Assembly: GCF_000155595.1 (NCBI RefSeq)
Contig: NZ_DS989904.1
Location: 3,089,720 to 3,153,719 of the forward strand
Source: Synechococcus sp. PCC 7335
Lineage (GTDB): Bacteria > Cyanobacteriota > Cyanobacteriia > Phormidesmidales > Phormidesmidaceae
DNA length: 64,000 nt
Direction: 5' to 3'
This document shows positions 18,345 through 27,304 of the stretch, one piece after another. The notes under the pieces are model-generated. The model was not told where the DNA came from. It was given only the letters and a program-made list of their open reading frames with translations, and did no database searches. Both the position numbers and the translations under genes were made by a program. The first letter of the stretch is position 1; the number at the start of each line of letters is the position of its first letter.

Positions 18345-19067
18345 CTACTCAAGAGGCTCAGTAGGAGGAATCTCCTCGACAGGAGGAACTCCAGCGGGAG
18401 GCACTCCCTCACCAGGTACCTCCTCGACAGGGGGAACGCCCTCAGTAGGAGGCGCTACTTCACCAGGCATCTCCTCAGCAGGCGGCTCACCCGTCAAAGA
18501 AGGGGGTAAGAGTACCGCATCAATAGCGTGAATAACTCCGTTGCTAGTCACCATATCTGGGCTGACAACGTTAGCGCCATTGACTGTGACACCCATATCA
18601 TCTGCAACTAGGTCTAGGTCACTTTCTTCGATACTAGTGACTGTTCCAGTCTGAATTTGATCAGAAGTAATCGCGCCCGGAACAACATGGTAGGCCAACA
18701 CCTGAGTCAAAGTGCCTTTGTTTTCAGGTAATAGCAGTTGATCTAGTGCGCCAGGTGGTAGCGCTTCAAACGCCTCATTAGTAGGTGCAAAAACCGTGAA
18801 GGGCCCTTCACTACTAAGTGCCTCTTCAAGCCCAGCGGCCTGAACAGCAGATACTAGTGTGCTAAAAGAGTCGCTATCAATAGCAGCATCTACAATTGTT
18901 CCATCTGTTGCTTCGCCTTCGACTCCTGGATCTCCTGGCATTTCAGTAGGCGCCTCGGAGACCTCGTCGGATGGTGTATCACAGGCTACCGCTACAGGCA
19001 GAATCATTAAAGCTGCGGCGAGGCCAGCCAATCGGTTGAAAGGCAGGGTCAGTTTAGAAAAACGCAT
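18345..19067 (-). CDS. Fasciclin (FAS1) domain lipoprotein
   Basis: 240 residues. A lipoprotein signal ends at PVAVAC with Cys 29. After an acidic linker, the FAS1 domain (about 60-195) shows FSTLVSAVQAAGLEEAL, the H1 motif FTVFAPTNEAFEALP, the YHVVPG core and the H2 segment NGVIHAIDAVLLPP. The C-terminus is a Pro/Glu-rich tail with repeated EGVPPVEEVPGE units. FAS1 proteins mediate adhesion at the cell surface. GAGGAGA stands six bases before the ATG at 19067; an upstream TTG at 19079 would overlap that ribosome site and is rejected. Confidence 0.92.
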   Translation of the reverse strand: MRFSKLTLPFNRLAGLAAALMILPVAVACDTPSDEVSEAPTEMPGDPGVEGEATDGTIVDAAIDSDSFSTLVSAVQAAGLEEALSSEGPFTVFAPTNEAFEALPPGALDQLLLPENKGTLTQVLAYHVVPGAITSDQIQTGTVTSIEESDLDLVADDMGVTVNGANVVSPDMVTSNGVIHAIDAVLLPPSLTGEPPAEEMPGEVAPPTEGVPPVEEVPGEGVPPAGVPPVEEIPPTEPLE

Positions 19068-20121
19068 AGTTCTCCTCAAGATAGGAAAAAATTAAATTGG
19101 ACCAAATGTCTTAGTTCTTGGGTTAGCGCGTAAGTCCTTTGAAGATAAACAACGCAGGGCTCGTCTCTAGGGCGTTGTTTTTAGGACGATTAAGTAACTG
19201 TTGTGATTATTGTAGAGTCAAAATTCGGAATTTACCTAGACTCTTGATTACAGAATTGTAATTTTACTTACGAAAGTTTCACGCGAGGAAAAGTTTTTTA
19301 ATGCGATCGCTTTCGAATTTTCCGATTTGAAATGCTGATGCACATTGATGAAAAGAGACTGTTGGAGTAATTAGTATATAGAGGCTGATACTGCTGTTAT
19401 ATGTTGTTGATAGATAGGTCGTCTTTGGTATTCATCACCGTAATGGGGATAGTGTCTACCTGGTGAAAAGCTTAAGACACTTAGTTTTGGCATACTGGGT
19501 ATTGGCATACTGGCCAGGTACGACAGAATCACAAAAGACTTTCTTCAAACAACATAAAAAGCCTGCACTAAATCCGCACGAAATAGTCCCATTCCGGCTG
19601 ATTCCTACTTGACACTTATCGCCCTACAGGCTAAATTCGCAGGAGTTACGTCGGAAAAAGCCGCAAAGAAGTCAAAGTAAGACACTAGACGCTCAAACTA
19701 GATGAACGCCCAGCAACCCACACGCTACGTCTTTAATAACAGCCTAAGCGGGCTGCTACTGCTGCGCGGGCGCGCATCATACTATCCTTCTTCCTACTAA
19801 AAATATTTCGCTAGTCTTGGTAGCTACCACAATTCGCAGAGTTCTGCTTTTGTGACATCTATCGCCGAAGGCCAAGTGTGGGTGTTATCACCGCTAAAAA
19901 GGCTTATAGACCCGTAGCAAAAGCAAAAGAGTAGAGGCGGACTTTCTTACAGCCTCTGTACGTGGATTATGTCTGCGCGTAGCTCAGCATTTGTAAAAGA
20001 TGAGAAGATTTTGCGAGTAGCCTACTGTTCAACGTTGGCCGTAAGTGCTATACACGTATCCCCAAAAGCTCTAGTAAGAGAGCTCACCTCAAACAAACAT
20101 TCCCTTGCCACGACATTAATT
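19068..20121. other. Long non-coding region upstream of the leuA leader
   Basis: About 1.05 kb with no credible protein gene. It contains a period-15 tandem repeat (TTGGCATACTGG at 19487-19498 and 19502-19513) and one HIP1 site near 19304. The segment 19560-19960 is richer in G and C than the rest and could encode a structured RNA or a long leuA leader, but I could not assign it to tmRNA, RNase P RNA or 6S RNA. Confidence 0.45.
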
Positions 20122-20259
20122 ATGAAAACCTTCGTTCTCTTACTTCTTAGTCTGCGACTACCACAGGGCTGTCAGATTCAACGCTGGCATCCTGACAGCC
20201 CTGACCTATCCCATATGCCAAACAGCGAAATAAAAACGCAAAAATACAAACCACCCTAA
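20122..20259 (+). CDS. Putative leucine-rich leader peptide upstream of leuA
   Basis: A 45-codon frame starting MKTFVLLLLSLRLPQG: four Leu codons in a row and six within eight codons (CTC TTA CTT CTT, then CTG and CTA). The next bases form a 12-bp-stem hairpin (20164-20203), and the leucine biosynthesis gene leuA starts 17 bases after the frame ends. This is the arrangement expected of a leucine attenuation leader. Unlike classical leaders, the frame does not stop before the hairpin but reads through it. A chance hydrophobic frame or a tiny secreted peptide are alternatives; LPQGC is not a good lipobox. Confidence 0.5.
   Translation: MKTFVLLLLSLRLPQGCQIQRWHPDSPDLSHMPNSEIKTQKYKPP
20164..20203 (+). 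promoter_or_regulatory. Strong hairpin in the leuA leader, candidate attenuator
   Basis: CAGGGCTGTCAG (20164-20175) and CTGACAGCCCTG (20192-20203) form a perfect 12-bp stem with a 16-base loop, starting three bases after the last clustered Leu codon (CTA, 20158-20160). A ribosome stalled on the Leu codons would cover the left arm. No T-run follows, so if it acts, it may work through translation or a pause rather than as a simple terminator. Confidence 0.55.
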
Positions 20260-20276
20260 GTCATCCAAAACCAACA

Positions 20277-21998
20277 ATGTTGAACAACCCTTCCGATAAA
20301 TACGCTGCCTTTGCGCCGATTGATCTTTTTAGTCGCACCTGGCCAGACCAAACGATTACGACTCCTCCTATTTGGCTTAGCACTGATCTACGCGACGGTA
20401 ATCAAGCGCTGATTGAACCAATGGATATTGGCCGTAAACTTCGTCTCTTTCGCACGCTAGTAGATATTGGCTTCAAAGAGATCGAGATTGGCTTTCCTTC
20501 CGCCTCTCAAATTGAGTTTGACTTCGCCCGCCATCTAATCGACCATAATCTGATTCCGTCCGATGTGACTATTCAGGTACTAACGCCTGCCCGTGAATCG
20601 CTTATCTGCCGAACCTTTGAAGCCGTGCGTGGTGCTTTGAACGTCATTGTTCATGTCTATAACGCTACCGCCCCTACGTTTCGTCAAGTGGTGTTTAACT
20701 TAGATAAGCCTGGGACTATTCGCTTGGCGACTGAAGCTGCTGAGCTAATCAAGACCATTGCTCAAGCGCAAATAGAGACAAACTGGCGCTTTCAATATTC
20801 CCCTGAAGTCTTTACCTCTACAGAACTTCCCTTTGCTAAAGAAATTTGCAACGCTGTCCTAGATATCTGGCAACCTACGCTAGAGGCTAAGGCAATTATT
20901 AATTTGCCAGCTAGCGTAGAAGTCTCTACGCCTAATATTTTTGCTGATCAGGTGGAATGGATGCACCGGGAGCTTCATCATCGCGAAGCAGTTGTTCTAT
21001 GCGTTCACCCTCATAACGATCGAGGCTGTAGCGTCGCAGCTGCTGAATTGGCTCAAATGGCGGGAGCTCAAAGGGTAGAAGGTTGTCTGTTTGGTAATGG
21101 CGAACGGACAGGGAATGTAGATCTAGTCACGCTAGCGATGAATCTTTATACTCAAGGTATTTCTCCTGGACTTGATTTTTCTTGTATCGATGATATTGTC
21201 CGAGTGGCAGAGGACTGTACTCAGCTGCCTGTCCATCCTCGTCATCCTTATGCAGGTGAGCTGGTTTTCACGGCCTTTTCTGGTTCTCATCAAGACGCTA
21301 TCAGAAAAGGCTTTGCTGCTAGAAGTCCTAACGATGTTTGGTCTGTTCCTTATCTACCGATGGACCCGGCTGATGTAGGTCGCTCTTATGCTTCTGTTGT
21401 TAGAGTCAATAGTCAGTCAGGGAAAGGAGGAATTGCCTTTTTGCTAGAGCGGGATTACGGACTCTCTTTGCCCAGAAAGTTGCAGATAGAGTTTAGTTCG
21501 GTTGTGCAGCAGGCAGTAGATGCTAGCGGCAAAGAGATAACGGCACAAGCAATTTGGGACGTTTTTTGTCAGGAGTATCAGCAAGTTATTGAGCCGCTGC
21601 AATATGTTTCACATCGATCTTCTCAATCCGCCAATCAAATTGAGACTCAACAGGTGAGTGTTGTTGCTAATCTCGTTTTCGAAGGAGCTGAAGTTGTCAG
21701 CGTGGCTCAGGGTGATGGCCCGATCGAGGCATTTGTCAAAGGGCTAAACCAGGTAGAGGCTTTACGTAATTTTGGTGAGATTGAGGTCTGGCACTATGAG
21801 GAGCGATCGCTGCGCAATGGTAGTCAAGGAGAGGCGATCGCACTAATTGAAGTTGTCACCGATCAAGGCAGCAGCTATGGTATTGGTATTCATAAAAGCA
21901 TCGTTATCGCGTCTTTTCAGGCAATCGTCAGTGCGCTAAATCGCTTGTCTGATCGGATCTGTTTGTCAGACTCGCAGTCTTTAGCGACGCGTGCTTAA
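20277..21998 (+). CDS. leuA: 2-isopropylmalate synthase, long (type 2) form
   Basis: 573 residues, the LeuA2 (yeast/actinobacterial-like) length with a C-terminal regulatory dimer domain. The HMGL-like TIM barrel shows LRDGNQA (R39, D40), metal-binding HPHNDRG (H244, H246) and GNGERTGN (273-280). The substrate segment ends in SGKGGIAFLLERDYG, followed by the regulatory domain from about 430 to 565. It condenses acetyl-CoA and 2-oxoisovalerate, the first committed step to leucine, and is normally inhibited by leucine. Cyanobacteria usually carry a shorter type 1 enzyme, so this may be a second, acquired copy. No Shine-Dalgarno site is evident before the ATG, in keeping with coupling to the leader frame. 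Confidence 0.9.
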   Translation: MLNNPSDKYAAFAPIDLFSRTWPDQTITTPPIWLSTDLRDGNQALIEPMDIGRKLRLFRTLVDIGFKEIEIGFPSASQIEFDFARHLIDHNLIPSDVTIQVLTPARESLICRTFEAVRGALNVIVHVYNATAPTFRQVVFNLDKPGTIRLATEAAELIKTIAQAQIETNWRFQYSPEVFTSTELPFAKEICNAVLDIWQPTLEAKAIINLPASVEVSTPNIFADQVEWMHRELHHREAVVLCVHPHNDRGCSVAAAELAQMAGAQRVEGCLFGNGERTGNVDLVTLAMNLYTQGISPGLDFSCIDDIVRVAEDCTQLPVHPRHPYAGELVFTAFSGSHQDAIRKGFAARSPNDVWSVPYLPMDPADVGRSYASVVRVNSQSGKGGIAFLLERDYGLSLPRKLQIEFSSVVQQAVDASGKEITAQAIWDVFCQEYQQVIEPLQYVSHRSSQSANQIETQQVSVVANLVFEGAEVVSVAQGDGPIEAFVKGLNQVEALRNFGEIEVWHYEERSLRNGSQGEAIALIEVVTDQGSSYGIGIHKSIVIASFQAIVSALNRLSDRICLSDSQSLATRA

Positions 21999-22027
21999 GT
22001 CTGGTGCTTATGTTGGGGCTACGCACC

Positions 22028-23833
22028 CTATTGCTCTCGGTATTTCTCTAGCAGAGCAGTCAGCGCTTCGTAGCCCTCCATACTCATCACTGGGGTGAGC
22101 TGACGACGATATTTCTCTAGGGTTTGTTGGAAAGCCTCTTCTCCTAACTGACCCTGGAGGATGGAGGCGAGCCCAGCGGCTTGTCGCCAGTCTTCCGAAC
22201 CAATGCTATTCAGTAGATGCATCGATAGAACGCTGTAGAAGATAGCTTCGTCTGAATGTCTTAGCGCGTGATGGGCTTCGGCAGTATATAGCGTGTAAAG
22301 TCCTTGTAGATAGATGTTGCCAGACCCTTTAACAGCCTCTGCCCCTTTAGTTAAGATATTGAGACCATCTTGGGGGCGATCGCACATCACATAGCCAATT
22401 CCTAGACTATTGTAGGCCAGTGCCTGACTTTGAAAATCTCCTTGTTTGCCAGCAAGTGCTAGACCTTGTTCTAGGTAGGCGATCGCGCTGTCGTAAACTG
22501 CCGTATCTCCGATATCATTCGCTCGCGCCTGCAGCACCTGTGCATAACCCAGATTGACCAATGCATTTGCGGTTCCGATCTGATCGCCTCTTTGCCTAGC
22601 TAGAATCAACGCTCTCTGACTGATTTCTACACCTTGTTCATAGTCTTTCTCTAATACTGCGTTTCGCGCTAGGTGGCAAAGATCTGCCGTCTCACAAGCT
22701 AAATCTTCGGCTGATCTAGCAATCTTCAAAGCTTGCTCGTAGAACGCCTTTGCTTCACTAGCTCGGCCTAGCATCTGTTTTGAATACCCCAACAATGTCA
22801 GAATTCTTGCCTTTTCCTGGGTCCCCTCTACCTGGGTGAGCGGCTCACTAAAATAGTCAAGCGTATCTTGTAGATAGTCTCCTGAAAAAGATGCAAATAC
22901 ACCACCGTATAGGGGAAAATCGTCTCGCTGAGAAAATGTTCTTAAGATCTGTAGCATTAGTTGAAAGCAGCCATCGCCTAGCGTTCGGTAAGACGAACTA
23001 CCTGCAGTGATGAATCCCTGAGATAATCGTCCCCAAATTGCGGCAAAGATTAGAGAAGTACTGTAAGAGAGCTGCTTTCCGGCCTTAGCACTGTAGGGCT
23101 GTTTGTCAAACCAGACGATCAAACTGCGCTGCAAGAAGTGTAAGGTTACAGCTAGATCTATCCAGCTCGCCACATCTACTGCCGTGCGAGTGATTGCTTC
23201 TACAGGTTCGTTTTTTGCTAGCGCTGTAAATAACAAGCTTGGCAATCCAGTGGAGGCCTTTTGCCAAACTACCCAAGGTCCGCCTTGAGCGCGTTCCCCA
23301 AATCCAATCGGCTGACCCGCAGACGTATACAACCAGCTAACCAGTTCTGGCTCTATCCGTTCGTAGTTTGCTAGTCCAGATAGGATTCCTCGCTGCCAAG
23401 GGGCTAGCTCATCTTCTGATAGGCTTTTAGCTAACTGTTTGAGCTGCTTGCGATTAAGATTATTAGGCTGATTAGGGTCGATGAAACTTAGGAAGATATT
23501 AGGCCGCTCGGCGGCTTCTGCCTGACGGAGCTGGTCTGCTGCGATCACGATTCCACTAGCCGCCTGACGGTCTTTTTGGCCTTTTTGCCACTCGCTTTCA
23601 ATCGTCTTTAGCGCTCGTAAAATGCGCGCCGCTTTGAGCGAACCTTCTAGCTGAGCTTCGATTTCGGTGATACGAGTGCCAAGCGATCGCTCAAAAATCT
23701 CACCTGTACCCGTTTCTACCGCAGCCTCTAACTGCGATCGCACTTGCTCTTTTGAGCGCACATTTCCTTTTAGCGTCTGCTCTACGATCCTATCAATCAG
23801 AGCTAGGTACTGCTCTACCAAAGATCCGCTCAC
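22028..23833 (-). CDS. TPR-repeat protein of unknown function
   Basis: 601 residues starting at GTG with AGGAAGG upstream. The N-terminal third (1-110) is helical with ERSLGTRITEIEAQLEGSL and carries no known domain; the middle (about 115-325) is hydrophobic-patterned and unassigned; residues about 340-560 hold TPR units such as EKARILTLLGYSKQMLGRASEAKAF-type helices. No signal peptide or membrane helix is evident, so it is probably cytoplasmic. It converges with leuA across 29 bases. I recognise the architecture as common in cyanobacteria but no function. Confidence 0.75.
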   Translation of the reverse strand: MSGSLVEQYLALIDRIVEQTLKGNVRSKEQVRSQLEAAVETGTGEIFERSLGTRITEIEAQLEGSLKAARILRALKTIESEWQKGQKDRQAASGIVIAADQLRQAEAAERPNIFLSFIDPNQPNNLNRKQLKQLAKSLSEDELAPWQRGILSGLANYERIEPELVSWLYTSAGQPIGFGERAQGGPWVVWQKASTGLPSLLFTALAKNEPVEAITRTAVDVASWIDLAVTLHFLQRSLIVWFDKQPYSAKAGKQLSYSTSLIFAAIWGRLSQGFITAGSSSYRTLGDGCFQLMLQILRTFSQRDDFPLYGGVFASFSGDYLQDTLDYFSEPLTQVEGTQEKARILTLLGYSKQMLGRASEAKAFYEQALKIARSAEDLACETADLCHLARNAVLEKDYEQGVEISQRALILARQRGDQIGTANALVNLGYAQVLQARANDIGDTAVYDSAIAYLEQGLALAGKQGDFQSQALAYNSLGIGYVMCDRPQDGLNILTKGAEAVKGSGNIYLQGLYTLYTAEAHHALRHSDEAIFYSVLSMHLLNSIGSEDWRQAAGLASILQGQLGEEAFQQTLEKYRRQLTPVMSMEGYEALTALLEKYREQ

Positions 23834-24056
23834 CCTAACCTTCCTACTAAAACCGCTTTAGCTAAGCTACCTATCAAAGTAGCTTGACCTAATTGTAAAC
23901 GCCCTTCTTGAAGCTATACAGCTTAAAAAGCTAATCCAAAAACCGATAGCCATTTTCTCTTTGAAGTCGTGATTACCCTATGCTAGTTCTTATCAGCACC
24001 GAGTCAGCACCGAGGTAGGATAGTGAGCCGCCCAAGCAATTCTCAAACTAGCTTGC

Positions 24057-25187
24057 TTACCTCAGCAACAATACTGCATTGTTATCTATAAACTTTTCCT
24101 TACCATCTTCTCCAACAGCATTGAACCGTCGAAAATATCTCTGCACCTTCTCTGGTAGTTTTTTGTAGTCGAACCACGCATCTCCTGCTGCGACGGTTGC
24201 CCAAAAATCTTTGACATAGGGCGCATAGCTTTCTGCCTGTTCTGGCGATAGGGAAAGCGGTGGGTCAGTCATCAGGCGTAGAATGAAGGGAAAAGAGCGA
24301 TCGCCCATCCACTGCTTGGAAGTTTGTTGCAATGTTGGCCAATCGGCGAGAGATTCTACTCGCCTGGTTTCTATGTTTACCTGCCGCAGCCCCTGTGCGT
24401 TTGTTGAAACAGACATCAATCGATATGGATGGGGATAGCTAACCAACGAACCTGTCGTAATTGCGTAGAAATTACCTGATTTAGCAATGTCTTGTACGTG
24501 CAGATGTCCGGTGAATGCAAGTGGTACTTTTGCTGCTTGAAGTCTTGAAACTAGCTTAGGTGCATTTTTGATCATGTAGCGTTGACCCAGCTTTGATTTT
24601 GCTTGATTGGGTAGATGCTCCAACACGTTGTGATGGACCATCACCATCACAAACTTACCAGCAAGTTTTTTTAGTTGGGCATCTAGCCATGAAAACTGTT
24701 CTTCATCAATAAAACCTGTGCCGATTTGCTCTCCTGACTCATCAAAAGTATTGGAATTCAATCCAATTAGATGAACACCTGGCAAAATTTCTTGTTGATA
24801 GTAAAGCTGCTTGCTATCCGTGTAGCCGAACTGTCGATAGATTTGCGGAAAATCAGTCAACGCAACTCTAGAAATAGTTTGATTATTGTTAGCTAGAGTT
24901 CGCTCTTTTCTAGGCACATCATGGTTGCCGGGGACAACATAGACTGGGAAAGGTAATTGTGCTAGTCGATTGGCTAACCACTGATGATTGTCTCTTTCAC
25001 CATGTTGTACTAAATCTCCAGGTAGTAATAAAAAATCTGGTCGATCGGCAACTAGCTGATCTAGAATCTGCTCAAAAGCTGGAATACTGACCTCAACCAG
25101 ATGAAATCGATTTGGAGCATCCCAGATAGTATGTGGCAGGGCAATGTGCAAATCGCTGACAACGGCAAATTTGAAATTGAGTCTCAT
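24057..25187 (-). CDS. Calcineurin-like metallophosphoesterase
   Basis: 376 residues. The dimetal motifs are complete: SDLH (D12, H14), GDLVQHGE (D58), GNHD (N88-H89-D90), VHHN (H185, H186) and GHLH (H228, H230). The spacing resembles the CpdA/Icc (class III cyclic-nucleotide phosphodiesterase) subgroup, but a different phosphoester substrate is equally possible. About 150 residues follow the catalytic domain without a recognised family. No signal peptide. Its nearest neighbours are not obviously related in function. Confidence 0.88.
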   Translation of the reverse strand: MRLNFKFAVVSDLHIALPHTIWDAPNRFHLVEVSIPAFEQILDQLVADRPDFLLLPGDLVQHGERDNHQWLANRLAQLPFPVYVVPGNHDVPRKERTLANNNQTISRVALTDFPQIYRQFGYTDSKQLYYQQEILPGVHLIGLNSNTFDESGEQIGTGFIDEEQFSWLDAQLKKLAGKFVMVMVHHNVLEHLPNQAKSKLGQRYMIKNAPKLVSRLQAAKVPLAFTGHLHVQDIAKSGNFYAITTGSLVSYPHPYRLMSVSTNAQGLRQVNIETRRVESLADWPTLQQTSKQWMGDRSFPFILRLMTDPPLSLSPEQAESYAPYVKDFWATVAAGDAWFDYKKLPEKVQRYFRRFNAVGEDGKEKFIDNNAVLLLR

Positions 25188-25591
25188 GATGGCTTTTTGA
25201 GCAGCGTTTCACTTAAATAGTAAGGGCATCTTAGGAAGAAAGTCCATAACACAGACTTAACGACAATAGTCTTTCGTGCATAAAAGCAAGCTTGCGTACT
25301 ATCTACGTGCCTCACTTTGCTGAAGTCCACAATTGCAGGTTAGAAACCTCGCAGCACAACAGGCAAAGTGGATTACGTGTATCTAATGTATCGGGTACAC
25401 GCAATCTGCACCTAGCAATCCACTAATTCTAACCCCCTAAATACAGTCAGCGGATTGTTATAACAGCTAGCCTTGGGCTTCTAAGAACTGACGTTGTTAC
25501 AGACTTTAATCCTTCTAAACTAATCTCTAGGGGAATTCCCAAAAGAGCAGCAGCGGTGGCTATTAAACAGTTAGGTTCTAGGTCTCAGGTC
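25188..25591. other. Intergenic region between the metallophosphoesterase and an unknown gene
   Basis: 404 bases with no credible gene. It includes an inverted repeat at 25371-25406 (GATTACGTGTA against TACACGCAATC, one mismatch, 14-base loop) and the heptamer repeat described separately. The promoter of the leftward metallophosphoesterase gene should lie here. Confidence 0.5.
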
Positions 25592-25600
25592 TCAGGTCTC
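25580..25600. repeat. Heptamer tandem repeat AGGTCTC x 3
   Basis: Three exact copies of AGGTCTC run across the stop codon of the leftward unknown gene (TGA at 25594-25592). Heptameric short tandem repeats are known in filamentous cyanobacteria. Confidence 0.85.
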
Positions 25601-26203
25601 TTGGAGAAGCTTTGCTATCTTTAACAGATAATTGTAAATAGAGCTGTGAGTGTGCTCAGCTCTAGGATGAGGTGGTTGATCCGGCTGCTGAAAGTAAGGA
25701 CGCTCACCGGTCATCTTAGACTGAGCGATCGCCACTTGCCTGTAAAATTCGTAGAAAGATGTTGACTCATTCAGTAGACTTTCAATAACTTGAGAAAGCG
25801 CAGTCAATGGGGTCTCAAGCTGGCGGCTAAGCCGAATATCTGCGATACACCAGTTGGCTAGCTCAGTCGCTAAAACCCCTGATGGCTCCGAGCTATGGTT
25901 AGCAATAAACTGTTTTATCTCATTAGCGGCCCTAACGGGTCTAGGAATAGCTGATTCACCTTTCATAAAGCTGCCGCTCTCTCTACCGATTGCTTCAGCG
26001 AGAGAGAACTTTCGCTCAGCTCGAATCTCTGTTTGAAGCTCGTCGGACAAAAAGCTATTAATAGAAGTCCGATCAACGGGCGTGATAGCTTTCTCGTCTA
26101 ACTGAGGCATCAAATCCACCTGAGGCGTCAAGGTCTTTTTGTGTTTGGAAAAGGCCCCTAGTGAGAAGTATTTGGCTACCCAGTCTAAAAGAAAAGAAAC
26201 CAT
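25592..26203 (-). CDS. Protein of unknown function
   Basis: 203 residues. A short hydrophobic N-terminus (MVSFLLDWVAKYF) is followed by charged, mostly helical sequence; segments around residues 88-150 (ANEIKQFIANHSSEP and SVLATELANWC-like pattern) look like a small helical domain. No family was recognised. It begins only nine bases after the stop of the alpha/beta hydrolase on the same strand, so the two are very probably one operon. The last codons are made of the AGGTCTC heptamer repeat. Confidence 0.65.
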   Translation of the reverse strand: MVSFLLDWVAKYFSLGAFSKHKKTLTPQVDLMPQLDEKAITPVDRTSINSFLSDELQTEIRAERKFSLAEAIGRESGSFMKGESAIPRPVRAANEIKQFIANHSSEPSGVLATELANWCIADIRLSRQLETPLTALSQVIESLLNESTSFYEFYRQVAIAQSKMTGERPYFQQPDQPPHPRAEHTHSSIYNYLLKIAKLLQET

Positions 26204-26212
26204 GGGTTGGGG

Positions 26213-27178
26213 CTACGAGGCGAGTTGTAGCTCTTCAATGTGTTGAGCGACACGGTCAGTCCCATTGTAGAAATTTTGAAGAACAGAGGCATAAGCATCG
26301 CCTGCCAGCGTCTCCATATTGTGATCTGCGCCACGAGCAATAAAAATTTGCTTAGGGCTAGGGGTTGCGGCGTAGAGCTGACGACTAAATCTAGGGGGAA
26401 CATCGAAATCCTGGTCGCCATGAACATAAAGGACCGGCATCTTTAGTTCCTTGACTTTGCTTAGAGAGTCGAAGGGCTCAGTTAATAGAATTTCGATGGG
26501 AAAGAACCGATAGATAGCTTTTGCCTCAACAGCATCCCTCATAGTAGTGAAGCTACTTTCGACGATAAGGCGATTAATTTCAAGATGATGACTAGCTAGG
26601 TCGATAGCAACGGCACCTCCGATAGAATGACCTGATAAAACAATGTTCTCTGGTGATACCTTACGGCTAAGCGTTAGATAGTTAAAAGCTGCGTCGGCAT
26701 CAGCAAAGATGTTTGCTTCGTTCGGCGCAGGCCCACTACTCAGCCCATAGCCACGGTAGTCAAAAGCGAGGACAGAGCAACCTTGAGCATGATGGAATCG
26801 GATACGCTCGGTGTTATAGCTGATGTTCCCGTAGTTGCCGTGACAAAACAGCATAACGCGGCTGCTGTGAGGGTTAGGGACCCACCAGGCATGGAGGTAC
26901 TCACTTTGACTTTCACCGCAGCCATCGCTGATAGGGATCCAAATGTCTTCATAGGCTAACCCTACGTCAGCCGGGGTCTTGATAAGCTGCGCTAAAGGGC
27001 GATAGATCAGCTTAGTTTGGATGCTGTAGAGAGCAAAACAAGCGCCTACATAGGCGATCGCAGCAGCGCTACTGGCCCATAATGTTGCCGAAAAATCTTT
27101 GGGTACTTTGGTCGCAAGAGCAGGAAGGGAGAATAAATTTTGGGGACCGAGCATGAGTGACGAGATGCAACCTATCAA
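26213..27178 (-). CDS. Alpha/beta hydrolase, membrane-anchored (ABHD13/17-like)
   Basis: 321 residues. One N-terminal membrane helix (about 33-52) precedes the hydrolase domain. The oxyanion segment FCHGNYGNIS, the strand FDYRGYGLSSG, the nucleophile elbow GHSIGG (S185), an acid in HGDQDFDVP (D255 or D257) and the histidine in GADHNME (H286) form a complete triad. Such enzymes are serine esterases, thioesterases or lipases; the substrate is unknown. A strong terminator ends 36 bases upstream, so it must have its own promoter in the short gap or start from the later ATG at 27154. Co-transcribed with the unknown gene that follows. Confidence 0.88.
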   Translation of the reverse strand: MIGCISSLMLGPQNLFSLPALATKVPKDFSATLWASSAAAIAYVGACFALYSIQTKLIYRPLAQLIKTPADVGLAYEDIWIPISDGCGESQSEYLHAWWVPNPHSSRVMLFCHGNYGNISYNTERIRFHHAQGCSVLAFDYRGYGLSSGPAPNEANIFADADAAFNYLTLSRKVSPENIVLSGHSIGGAVAIDLASHHLEINRLIVESSFTTMRDAVEAKAIYRFFPIEILLTEPFDSLSKVKELKMPVLYVHGDQDFDVPPRFSRQLYAATPSPKQIFIARGADHNMETLAGDAYASVLQNFYNGTDRVAQHIEELQLAS

Positions 27179-27216
27179 CTGTGTGGTGACTATAGTTTAC
27201 CGCTCAGCTGCTAACA

Positions 27217-27242
27217 AAAAAGGTGCCTATGGGCACCTTTTT
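27217..27242. terminator. Rho-independent terminator, usable in both directions
   Basis: AAAAAGGTGCC (27217-27227) pairs with GGCACCTTTTT (27232-27242) around a four-base loop. On the minus strand it ends the transcript of the 27305-27826 gene. Confidence 0.9.
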
Positions 27243-27304
27243 AACCTACACGCCCCAATCTTCAGATAGAAATCAGGGACGTTGTGAATTGCGATTCAAG
27301 ATGT

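Noticed and set aside
19560-19960. tmRNA, RNase P RNA or 6S RNA in the long leuA-upstream region
   Set aside because: The conserved ends, tag sequence and core motifs of these RNAs could not be found on either strand.
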